A stretch of DNA of 64,000 nucleotides from assembly GCA_002811645.1 (NCBI GenBank), contig PDIP01000259.1:1-64000 (forward strand), read 5' to 3'. The stretch comes from Corallochytrium limacisporum. Taxonomy: Eukaryota; Opisthokonta. Below are positions 19,514-28,648 of this stretch, piece after piece; the stretch's first letter is position 1; the number at the start of each line of letters is the position of its first letter. A program made the translations under genes and the position numbers. A model generated the notes under the pieces. That model was not told the origin of the DNA. It was given only the letters and a program-made list of their open reading frames with translations, and searched no databases.

Positions 19514-22189
19514 GGTTGCTGGTGACTGTGTGAAAAATTATATATATGTACAAATTAAACTGAAGAAAGTAAAGATTGCTCAAGCCCGAACGTACCACCC
19601 GGGTTACTGATTTCGATAAAGTGTGGCGTAGTAGCTTCCTTCTTTTCCTTCCTTGACTGTGCCCCACGCCTGAATCAAGTCGTAAGCCTATTCATCGGAC
19701 CCACATTCTTACCTTCGCACACACGATCTCTTAGCTTTCCAAGTACCACCAAAGGTCTCAAGGAACCGTACTTGCTGCCAAGACGAGCACCATTCAAACA
19801 AAAAAGAAAGAAGGCCACAGACAGACAGAGCGAGAGAGAGAGAGAGAGCGAGCAAAGTGAGAGAGATAGTATGTGTGTTTTGTGTTGGGTTATACGCCTC
19901 TCTTCCCTGGGGCCCGCTCACTCGTCCCTTGCCCAGGGGGGGGCGGTGGTGCCCCGCCCGCCCTTTCTTCCATGCCCCGCGTTCCTCCTCCCTTCCCCCG
20001 GGGCTCCCTGCCCTTCCGTCCGACGACCGAGAAAAAAAAAAAGGAAAAGGAAAAAGACCAGTGTGCCAAGTACTGCACTTCCTCACAAATTCCCCGGTGC
20101 TAAGAACATGAAATCGTCAAAGAAAAACGACGAGAAAATAAGGCAGACAGACGACCGCCGACCACTGTCTCCCCTTCCACACACACACACACACCCTCGG
20201 CCACAGAAAAAAAAGTAAACATTGCGGAAGTACTGGGCTCCTCTGCCCAGTTTGAACGGGCTCCGTTTGCACCTTTGCCTTTGGGCCAACGTCGGTCGGT
20301 GTTGTGCCGGTGCTGGCACAGCCGCGTCCAAACCCTTACCGCCGTCGTGCCAGCTGAAAAAGGGGGGACAGGGGGCTTGGGGGGTTGGGTGGTGGTAGTA
20401 GTAAAGCAATGGGGAGAAAGACGGAAAAGAGGGAAGGGGGGGGCAGGCCAGAGAGGGAACCCGCTCCACGGCGAGGGAGGGAGGGAGAGAGAGCGAGTGA
20501 CATTGTCCAAATCGGGACAAGAAGGAACACTGACACAGAGAGAGAGAGAGAGAGACACACACACACACACACGCGGGGGCAGGGTGCCGCTCTCTTTGCT
20601 TTCCTCTCTGTGTCTCTCAGAGTGAAGTAAGTGAGTGGTGGCGATGTGTGTGTGTGTGGAGAGAGAGAGAGAGAGAGAGAGGGCGAGGGGGTACACTGGA
20701 GAACAGGCACGCATATTTCCTTTGTTTTTTTTTGAACGTGTCACCGTTCCTTCACACACCTCTCACTCACATCCGCACTCGAGGAAGGAAAGAACCCGCC
20801 CGGGAGAAAAAAAATGAAAGGAGAACGGGGGAGACCGGGGAGGGTCGAGGGGGGACGGGTGTGTTTGGATCGGGCTTGTTGTGTCAATGTCCCACTGCCC
20901 CACACCGAAGCACACGGAAAGCAGAACGTGCCCGGCGGAGAATCGGTGCTTTAGGTAGTAGAGCAAGAGAGAGAGGGCAAGAGACAGAGACGGAGAGACA
21001 GCAGACGAGAGAACGATCTCTTAACAGCAATCGTGCTCACCGATGTTGGATGGATAGCAAGGAAAGGATGAGCCCGGGGAGGCGCGAGGGGAATCCACTG
21101 GCCACCAAAACGTGGGTCAGCAAAGGAAGAAAACCAACCGTGCAAAAACTGACAAAAAAAGAGAGAGAGAGAGAGCGGTAGAAATAGGAAAAAGACAAGA
21201 GAGCCCTTGCCCTAAAAATATCGTAGAAAAAATCATTCCTTTTTTTTCTCTATTCTTTCTTTCTGACCCAGCCGGCATTTTTCGATGATGACTGAAAGGG
21301 AAATCTGGGCTGTTTCTGCCCTGGGGTCTCTTTTGCCTTCTGCCTGAACACGTGCGGACGGACGACGGAGGGAAAGGAAGGCAGGCGGTGTGTGTGTGTG
21401 TGTGGAGGGGGGGTATCTCACTGTCTCCCTCTCTCGCATAAAATGAACCGGCCTCCACCTTTTTGTCCGCGCGGTGCGTTCCTCATCAAAGAAAAAAAGG
21501 GAAAGAATAAAAAAAGAAAGACAAAAAAATACATGAGAAAATAACTAAGGAGGAGGAGCGGGGCCCCGCGGGGGGGGGTGGTTTGTTCTTTCTTTCGTTT
21601 TCTTTTTTTTTTTCATCTTGTCCGGCCAGGGCCCCCGCGATCAGCGATCAGCGCAGTTTGGTAGTCAATGTACGGAATTACTTTCGGGTTAGGGTCACCA
21701 GGCAAAAGGCCAAGGCAAGGGAGGGGAGGGGAGGAAGGCGCCGGTTGGCCCGATGATGGCGTTAGGGGAAGCAGGTACCCTAGGGCTCCCTGGACAATGG
21801 CCCCGGGGCGGGGGCCAAGGGAGTATTACGTCGCCATCTGTGCCATAGTGAAAGTACTGAGCCAAGGCCTGGTCCTGGGACGTGCGGGCCACCACCGACA
21901 AAAAGTCGGGATGATATCATGGTCCTATTATATTTGTATACGGACGTTTTTCCACAATCATTATATAATATGCGCTTATATTTTAAAACAATATCCGGAT
22001 GTTCTATATTCAGCATTCCAGTACCGAACCTAACCCCCACCCCGCCTACCAAGGGAAAAGGGGAGGGGGCCGAAATTCCGCAGTCGGTCGGCCCACAGGA
22101 CACGTCGACTTGGAGGACAGCCTCCGCATGCCCGCCATCTATTCAGCATACCAGTGCGGGAATAGAGTGGGAACACAGACTTTGGGCTC
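19514..22189. repeat. simple-repeat-rich intergenic island 3
   Basis: This 2.7-kb gap separates the starts of SNAP-25 (minus) and the end of the kinase gene (minus). It contains GA runs (about 19830, 20540, 20660, 21160), CA or GT runs (about 20178, 20560, 20648, 21390), purine tracts, poly-A/T, and G/C palindromic blocks (about 19935-19965, 20000, 21560-21580). No open frame shows recognisable protein sequence; the long ones (20100-20759, 20648-21181) are translations of dinucleotide repeats. The leftmost 100 nt probably contain the SNAP-25 leader. Confidence 0.6.
19526..19595 (-). other. candidate 5'-UTR intron of the SNAP-25-like gene
   Basis: Read on the minus strand, a GTACGT donor (from 19595) is followed 70 nt later by a T-rich tract ending tttttcacacag (AG at 19527-19526), 12 nt before the ATG. 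The size matches other short introns here. Support is splice-signal similarity only. Confidence 0.3.
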
Positions 22190-25100
22190 TCACAACTCCA
22201 GCGCCACCCCACAGTGACAGTTTGCGTTCGTCGGATCTACACGGAAGGCCGCGATTCGGAAGAGACTGCAAAAGGGATCGTAGGGCGTGGCGCGGATGGA
22301 AATGACTGTGGCGTTTCCCGGATATAGTGAACTGACATTCTGGGCCTCGCCAAAGACATGTATCGTGGACTCGGTGTTGAGGAATTGTGTTATGAGGCCC
22401 GTGGCTACTTCGCGAATCTCAATACCGTCTGGACCCTGTGCCATGATGAAGCCCTGCCCTTGTTCCTGAGGAGGAAGCATGCTCTCGGTGCTACCTGGTA
22501 TTTTGCCACTCCGATGTAGGACGGAACCCAGAGATCCCTGCCACACAACGTTTTCCACGGACAGAGCCTTCGTGGCCTCGTCGACATCAGCTAGCCAACG
22601 GAAGGAAGTGATCTTCTTCAGTGACAGCGGAATGGCCTTCCGACTGAGACTGCCACGTCCCCTGCGGCTTAGCGTGTGTACCTCTCCGTCCATGCAGAGC
22701 AGAATGCGATGATCTGGCATCTGTTTGACACCCACGACATTGTCCGCGGGCAGCGAAGAGAGTGAAATGTTCTCACGGGACAATTTCATGACCTCAAGCT
22801 CACGTTTCGATTTAGCACCTTCGCCAGTTGTGAATTCCTCCAGAGCACCCCGATTGAAGTCCAGCATTGAGAGACGGATTTCTCCGTTCTCCAGGTTCAA
22901 GAACACTCCGGTGCAGATGGCGGGCAGACCCTTGCCCTGCAGAATCAGCTCAAAGACATCGGATGGCTTGATTGGTTTGTCTATCAGGGTTGGTAGCAAC
23001 CGGGACGATCGCGTTGTGTTTCCCGCCAACCAGTGATAGTCATTGTCACCACTGACTTCGCTCGATCCATCGCCCAGTTCCGAATCGGGTGTCCGACCCT
23101 CGAGTCGCATGTTTGATGTGCTTGTGGGTCGCGATTCTAATTTCTGCGATGACTGGTAGTTTTCAACGTGTGCTTCCACCAGATTTAGGAAATTGTGCTG
23201 GTGTTCTTTCGAGGTCCACTTCAACAGGCGCACCGAGCGCTTAATGACAGGATTTACTGGTGTCGTGTCGTGGAGACCGAACCCAGAGCTCCTCAGAGCA
23301 CGTTCTGGGGCCACCTCTGTGCGACAGTCGACAGCAAGGTACAGACCATTCCGCTCAGTGTCAAGGGCCAATGCCATGGACACCACATCACGGGTTTTTG
23401 GCACTGTTAATCCCCTGTAGTCATTAAGTCGCTTTAGTTTCGGATCCCGCAGACGCTTCAACGTGCGAGACTCTCCAAACTTGACAAAGTTTTCGAACAT
23501 AGACAGTGGATACAGCACACAGTTAGTGTGAATCTTCGGGTCCCTGTACCCCTTGCGCAGAAATCCTCTAGCAGTCTCAACGTGCTCTGATCCGTGTTCG
23601 TCTTCAATGACGAGCAGACGATCAATCTCAGGGATCGCAATCATGGCATGAAATGGCCTCAGGAAAATGAGGCGCACATCACTGGGCGCCAGAACCTTAC
23701 TAAGGCTCCCAGGCTCCTCCGTGCGGAAAACGTAGATTCCGCCTTCAGGGCCATGGGCCTCCGGATCCGCGGCTACCACTCCGTAGCTGATTCCAGGTGT
23801 GATAGGGTCCTTCCACACGGTGACATGCTTTGCGCAGAGTGGCAGTTGAGGGAAGAGCGGCTGCAGAATCATGCGTGTGACCTTTGGCTTATCATCCCGG
23901 GGTTCTTCTGTCCTGTCTGTCTGATGGTTTACAGGCGACGAACCCTTCATGTCTATCTTCTCCTGTTCCTGCTTAAACATGTCTCTAACCGGGGCTATTT
24001 CATCTGCAATCATTTGGTTCGTCAGACATTCGTCAATGTGATCATTCTGCCGAGTAATCTCGAGACCATCCATGCGGTACTTTAAGCAAATGGGGCAAAC
24101 CACAACCTGATACTGGTGGTCTTCAGCAATCGGATTCTCCAATTCCCCAATGTGACTGCTCATGCGGGCACGTCGCCGGGCGCTACGATCCGTAAGTGGT
24201 CCACCATCATCGGATCCCATGGATCGGTGAGACTTGCTACGCAGCAGGCTCTCTGCTGACAGCACGGATTCGTCGTCGTCGCTCATCTGGCTATCCTCAA
24301 CTTGTTCCATACTAAAGAAATCAACGTTTCCCCGAGGGGTCTGAATCGGCCGCAGGAGCGATTTCATACTTCCGGCTGATCCGGGCCTCTCCAGGCCCTT
24401 GATGCGATCCATTTGCAGGCCTGGTACCCGTGGGGCGGCCGCCGAAGTGCCACCTCCATCACTGTCCAGAGAACTGTCACTTATCAATCCCTTTGCCCGA
24501 GAAGATGGATCCACATCTAGTTTTGCTTCCTTGGCAAGATGCGGATATGCTCGCCAAATGCGTTCAGTTAGTGGGTTGTACCGGCCGTCGCTCTTATTTG
24601 ATTGAGAGCTGATTGAGGTCGAGCGACTGAATTCGCGAGACACACTGCGACCTGATGGATCGGCGGAGACCACCACATTCAGGAAGTTCTCACCCTGTAG
24701 ACGCCGTGCACTGGCACGCTGCGGTGGATCTTTGCATAGACAGCTGAGCAGGAATAACTTCAAATCTGTGCTCCACATGTCCGGCTGATCCAGACCTGGC
24801 GGCTCATTGTCAATAATCAAACGCAAAGCGCGCATGGGATGTTCTTCCCAGTACGGTGGTCGAGCATGACACATTTCTAATATCGTTATACCCAGGCTCC
24901 ATATGTCACATACGCTGCTGAGTCGTGGTGGCTCGTAGCTGTGTGCTTGCAGTTCGTCCCCAAGATCGACATTATTGTCAAGGATCTCTCCAGTGTCGTA
25001 GTTCTCGATGGCGATCTCGATCTGTGTGTCGGACCCGGTCTGCCCTCCGTTGAACATGCCATCGCCTGTCAAGCTATCTACACTACCGATTCTTTCCAAA

Positions 25101-25879
25101 TTGAGTCTGTTCGCGGATTGGAAACCGTAGCCATCGTACTCGACGTGACCCTTCAGCTGCTCCTGTGCCTGCTCAATCACTTCTGGCGCACACCAGTAGG
25201 GACTGCCGACAAAGAAGGCTGCCTGGCCCAAGTCTCGATCTCTTCCGGACCCTGTTGCTGCGGCCAGCAAATTTGCTAAGCTACCGAGTTCTTCTTCATT
25301 GATTGCAATTTCTTGCGCAGCGGGTGTCTCTGCATCTTTGAATCGACTGGCTGTGCCAAAATCGCCAAGCTTAATGTCGCCTCGTGCGGTCAACAGCACA
25401 TTACCACACTTAATATCACGGTGTACTATTCCCCGATCACTGAGAAAGGCGAGAGCATTCACCAAGGCATTGGTAACTACCCTAATGCAGTCCTCGTCCA
25501 ACGGACCCTCAATCTCGAGCAAAGTGTCCAAGCTGCCGGCAGCACAGAATTCCAAGACCAGCGTGTCTTGCATCGGATGATCATCGTTTCGAATGATCGA
25601 ATAGAGTGAGAGAATATTCGGATGCCGGCATTCATTGAGAAATTGGAACTCTAGTGCTAAGGACTGCAAGATTTCGTCTGCGGCAGCATCTCCACTAGCC
25701 TGATCAAATACTTTGGCTGCTACTAAATTACCCGTGGTCAAATCTTCTGCCTTATATACGGTACCAAAGGATCCGTCTCCAATCTGTTTCAGTAATTTCA
25801 GCTTGTTGTTAATGACGCGGTGCTGTTTAAACCGGAGGCCGCGCAGTCGCGGCGGTGAAGACTCCGGACTGCGATACAT
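22190..25879 (-). CDS. STE20/GCK-type kinase with UBZ4 zinc finger and CNH domain
   Basis: A 1229-residue protein kinase of the germinal-centre/MAP4K type. The kinase domain has all core motifs: glycine loop IGDGSFGTV (33-41), Lys56, HRD Asp155 in VHRDIKCGN, DFG at 173-175 and CAPE at 230-233. Two insertions stand out: about 40 residues in the activation loop (181-220) and about 85 residues between APE and DIWSLG (236-324). After a Ser-rich linker comes a Cys/His finger CPICLKYRMDGLEITRQNDH...C (C595, C598, H614, C618, followed by Leu) matching Rad18-type UBZ4 ubiquitin-binding fingers. The remaining 550 residues (about 670-1220) are a citron-homology (CNH) propeller. The open frame begins with a GTG; the first ATG (25879) is used. 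Substrates are unknown; MAP4K kinases act on MAPK or Hippo cascades. Confidence 0.85.
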   Translation of the reverse strand: MYRSPESSPPRLRGLRFKQHRVINNKLKLLKQIGDGSFGTVYKAEDLTTGNLVAAKVFDQASGDAAADEILQSLALEFQFLNECRHPNILSLYSIIRNDDHPMQDTLVLEFCAAGSLDTLLEIEGPLDEDCIRVVTNALVNALAFLSDRGIVHRDIKCGNVLLTARGDIKLGDFGTASRFKDAETPAAQEIAINEEELGSLANLLAAATGSGRDRDLGQAAFFVGSPYWCAPEVIEQAQEQLKGHVEYDGYGFQSANRLNLERIGSVDSLTGDGMFNGGQTGSDTQIEIAIENYDTGEILDNNVDLGDELQAHSYEPPRLSSVCDIWSLGITILEMCHARPPYWEEHPMRALRLIIDNEPPGLDQPDMWSTDLKLFLLSCLCKDPPQRASARRLQGENFLNVVVSADPSGRSVSREFSRSTSISSQSNKSDGRYNPLTERIWRAYPHLAKEAKLDVDPSSRAKGLISDSSLDSDGGGTSAAAPRVPGLQMDRIKGLERPGSAGSMKSLLRPIQTPRGNVDFFSMEQVEDSQMSDDDESVLSAESLLRSKSHRSMGSDDGGPLTDRSARRRARMSSHIGELENPIAEDHQYQVVVCPICLKYRMDGLEITRQNDHIDECLTNQMIADEIAPVRDMFKQEQEKIDMKGSSPVNHQTDRTEEPRDDKPKVTRMILQPLFPQLPLCAKHVTVWKDPITPGISYGVVAADPEAHGPEGGIYVFRTEEPGSLSKVLAPSDVRLIFLRPFHAMIAIPEIDRLLVIEDEHGSEHVETARGFLRKGYRDPKIHTNCVLYPLSMFENFVKFGESRTLKRLRDPKLKRLNDYRGLTVPKTRDVVSMALALDTERNGLYLAVDCRTEVAPERALRSSGFGLHDTTPVNPVIKRSVRLLKWTSKEHQHNFLNLVEAHVENYQSSQKLESRPTSTSNMRLEGRTPDSELGDGSSEVSGDNDYHWLAGNTTRSSRLLPTLIDKPIKPSDVFELILQGKGLPAICTGVFLNLENGEIRLSMLDFNRGALEEFTTGEGAKSKRELEVMKLSRENISLSSLPADNVVGVKQMPDHRILLCMDGEVHTLSRRGRGSLSRKAIPLSLKKITSFRWLADVDEATKALSVENVVWQGSLGSVLHRSGKIPGSTESMLPPQEQGQGFIMAQGPDGIEIREVATGLITQFLNTESTIHVFGEAQNVSSLYPGNATVISIRATPYDPFCSLFRIAAFRVDPTNANCHCGVALEL

Positions 25880-26961
25880 TGCACACACAATTACCTATAC
25901 TTGAGTTAAGATCCTTCCATAGTGTCCAAAAAACACGTAGTGTCCCGTATTTATGACACCATATCGGTCTACGGCGCTAGAAATCCCCATTCAGGGAGAT
26001 GCCGTCCACGTTACCTATCTGTGGTTTCTTCGTATGCCGGCTTAATGAGGTAAGAAGACTTCGCAATACATCTCACCATTTCCGACATACCTTCTTAATT
26101 TATCCTCATCAGTCCGAGGAGACAGCCGTTGGCAGCGCTCCCAACGATTTCCGATGTTCCGCTGAAGCCTGCGCTTGCCATCGCGCATCCCGCCAGCGCA
26201 CCGCACACCGTAAGGCCGACCCCCCATAGAAACTCGGCCCTCCAGCCCAGGACGGCATACCCCCGCCCATCCGGGGCGACCCTACCGGTTTGTGGTGAAC
26301 TCAACCCGCGCGGGGTGGGGTGGGGGAGGTGGAGGGGAGATTAAATGATCCCTGGCCCAAGTCTGATTTGGGCTGCCCAGAGTGCGATTTGTTTTGCCTT
26401 TGCCTCCTTCGTGGTTTCCCTCCTTCCTGTGGCGCTTCGTCTTGGGGCTGGGGGGGGGAGGGGGGTCCAATACTTTTTGGTGCCGTCACGGTATGTGAAC
26501 AGTTTGAAGCACTTGGGCGAACGGGGCGGTCAGGATCGGTGGTTGGAGGGAGGGAGGAGGCAGGGCAGAGAAGCGGTAACAGGGCGCTGGGTGCTTGGTA
26601 GGCCGACAGCTTGGGGGTGCGCTGGAATTGGACCACGGCAAACCGACACATTGTGACTTTGACTCCGCTGCGTTGGACACAATGACGAACCAACAGTTTT
26701 GCCTAGTGTGCTGAGTTCTATTTTCATCGTCTTGCTGGACGCGTGCGACACGATCGTGGTATATGAAAGACAACAGAGGGATTTACTGGCAGAGAAACCA
26801 CAGTGCTATTGCAGCAAGCGACGTGAGTGATGCATGTGGAAATCCGTCCAAGGTGTGCGGTATCTCTGTTTCGGACAATGGGCAGCACACGGTGATTCAT
26901 GAAGGAGAGTAAAAAGAGACTTAATTTAGGAGTTAAGTGAGAAGTCAGGCTGCAATACACA
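25880..26961. other. divergent intergenic region kinase / TMEM87-like
   Basis: No gene is supported in this 1.1-kb gap. A cataaata word on the minus strand (about 25949-25956) is a possible promoter element for the kinase. A G-rich stretch (about 26305-26345 and 26440-26465) resembles the repeat islands elsewhere but is shorter. The last 250 bp before the ATG at 26962 are ordinary sequence. Confidence 0.45.
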
Positions 26962-28518
26962 ATGCGAGGCGAGTGCATGCTCATAGCCCTACTCTGGGCC
27001 TCTGTAGCTTCTTGTAGTATCATCAATGTTGCGCCTCTGCATAACAGTCCAAAGATGATCTATCATCATGAAAGCTTGAGCAAAGGTGGTACAGTGACCA
27101 TTAATGGTGGATGTGCGGAGGTGAATGGCGCTGGCACCAAAGATGGATACATTAGCTATGCAATCTATGACTATTCGTACAGTTCAATGGTAGGCAAGTC
27201 GGAGAACCATGCACGGATTTCCTGTTGCACAGAGCAGAACATTGGGGATGGATTTGTTTGCAGCGATTCAGATCACAAAGCTGGTCTTCTGATAGGAACT
27301 GGGCTGGAAACGGTCGAGGTCGAACGCGGTGACCTCCCAAACAACGAGTGCGATGTGGTGGTTATCAAGAGCATGCCGGTGGACTATGCAGGCATATACG
27401 AGGTCAGACTAGAAGGAGCCTGTGGGGAGCCTGTGGTCAACTTTGAGGGAACCATTATATTTAAGAGTCCACACGGGTATTTGCCGGCCAATGAATACCC
27501 TTTGCTCATCTTCTACGGCATCATGACGGCGCTCTATGCTGTTGTTACACTTCTTTGGCTGATTCAACAGGCACGGTTCTACGACGATATCCTTCGCTTG
27601 CAGCTGCTCATGGGTACCGTGGTAGGCCTGGGCATTGTGAGTATGTCAATGACAACGGCAGACCTGGACTATTGGAATAGCCATGGCAGGCGGAGCCGTG
27701 CGCTGCATGTCTGCAGCGTGGTCATTAGTGTCTTCCAACATACATTTGCACGACTGCTGCTAATCATTGTGGCTATGGGCTTTGGTATTACCAAGCCGCA
27801 CCTTGGTGACGCATTGGAGAAGAAAATTGTGACCCTCGGACTCTCGTACTTTGCACTGGCCTTTGTTCATGACATGGGTCAGGGACTAGCCCAGAGTGGC
27901 GAGGTTCATGAGCAGGCACCCTTTTTCCTAACAATGGGCATCGCCGTGGTGGACTCCATCGTCATCTGGTGGACACTCACCAGCATGACCAAAACCATGA
28001 ACACTCTGAGCATTCGTAACATGCAGACCAAGTTGCGCATGTACCAGATCCTCTTCCGTACTCTAGTGGGTGTAACCAGTATGGCCGTGCTGCTGATCGT
28101 AGGTTTGGCTGTGGTGAACTTCACTGTCAGCCCTGGAGACAAGTGGGAGTACATGTGGCTCACAAAGTCAATCTGGCCTTTACTTTTCTTCCTCCTGCTG
28201 TGCACCATTCTATGGCTCTGGCGACCAACCAGCAACAACACTCGATATGCCTACTCTGCGTTGGAGGACGACGAGAACGATAGCTCACCTACCAACAACC
28301 ACGTCAGTCATGGTGCGCGCGATGGCAACTTTGGAGATCTGAAGATGCGCAGCATGAATCCTCGGAACGGCGGTGATGATGAGAACCTGAAGTGGGTTGA
28401 AGACAACCTTGGAGGATCAACCAGTCGACAGCGGCTGGAGGAGAATGCCATCATTGGCATCGATGAAGACGAGGATGAGGTCTTCAATACAAGATTGGAG
28501 ATCAGCAAGATGGATTAA
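26962..28518 (+). CDS. TMEM87-like GOLD-domain seven-transmembrane protein
   Basis: A 518-residue membrane protein of the GOST/lung-7TM family that includes TMEM87A/B, Golgi-resident proteins implicated in endosome-to-Golgi retrieval and mechanosensitive currents. It starts with a cleavable-looking signal peptide (MLIALLWASVASC). A luminal, Cys-containing beta-sandwich of about 160 residues follows. Seven hydrophobic helices run from about residue 180 (EYPLLIFYGIMTALYAVVTL) to about 420 (IWPLLFFLLLCTILWLWRP). The third carries QHTFARLLLIIVAMGFGI, where family members have a conserved R-x-L-L-x-x-x-x-x-G-x-G pattern. The cytosolic tail is acidic and Ser-rich. The length is close to human TMEM87A (555). 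It converges on the CDIN1-like gene with 130 bp between stops. Confidence 0.82.
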   Translation: MRGECMLIALLWASVASCSIINVAPLHNSPKMIYHHESLSKGGTVTINGGCAEVNGAGTKDGYISYAIYDYSYSSMVGKSENHARISCCTEQNIGDGFVCSDSDHKAGLLIGTGLETVEVERGDLPNNECDVVVIKSMPVDYAGIYEVRLEGACGEPVVNFEGTIIFKSPHGYLPANEYPLLIFYGIMTALYAVVTLLWLIQQARFYDDILRLQLLMGTVVGLGIVSMSMTTADLDYWNSHGRRSRALHVCSVVISVFQHTFARLLLIIVAMGFGITKPHLGDALEKKIVTLGLSYFALAFVHDMGQGLAQSGEVHEQAPFFLTMGIAVVDSIVIWWTLTSMTKTMNTLSIRNMQTKLRMYQILFRTLVGVTSMAVLLIVGLAVVNFTVSPGDKWEYMWLTKSIWPLLFFLLLCTILWLWRPTSNNTRYAYSALEDDENDSSPTNNHVSHGARDGNFGDLKMRSMNPRNGGDDENLKWVEDNLGGSTSRQRLEENAIIGIDEDEDEVFNTRLEISKMD

Positions 28519-28648
28519 ACCCAAATTGGAAATTTGACTATGAATTGAGCGTCTAGATTGTTTCAAACCTTATGTCCCATCTATGGTCCACCGTTGGCTC
28601 TTGCGCTGCTCACTATGCGTCCTTCACGGCAGAGTCAGAGCTCTCTCG

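Noticed and set aside
20100-21181. long ORFs on both strands in the third repeat island
   Set aside because: They are translations of GA/CA dinucleotide runs (Arg-Glu or Thr-His alternation), not proteins.
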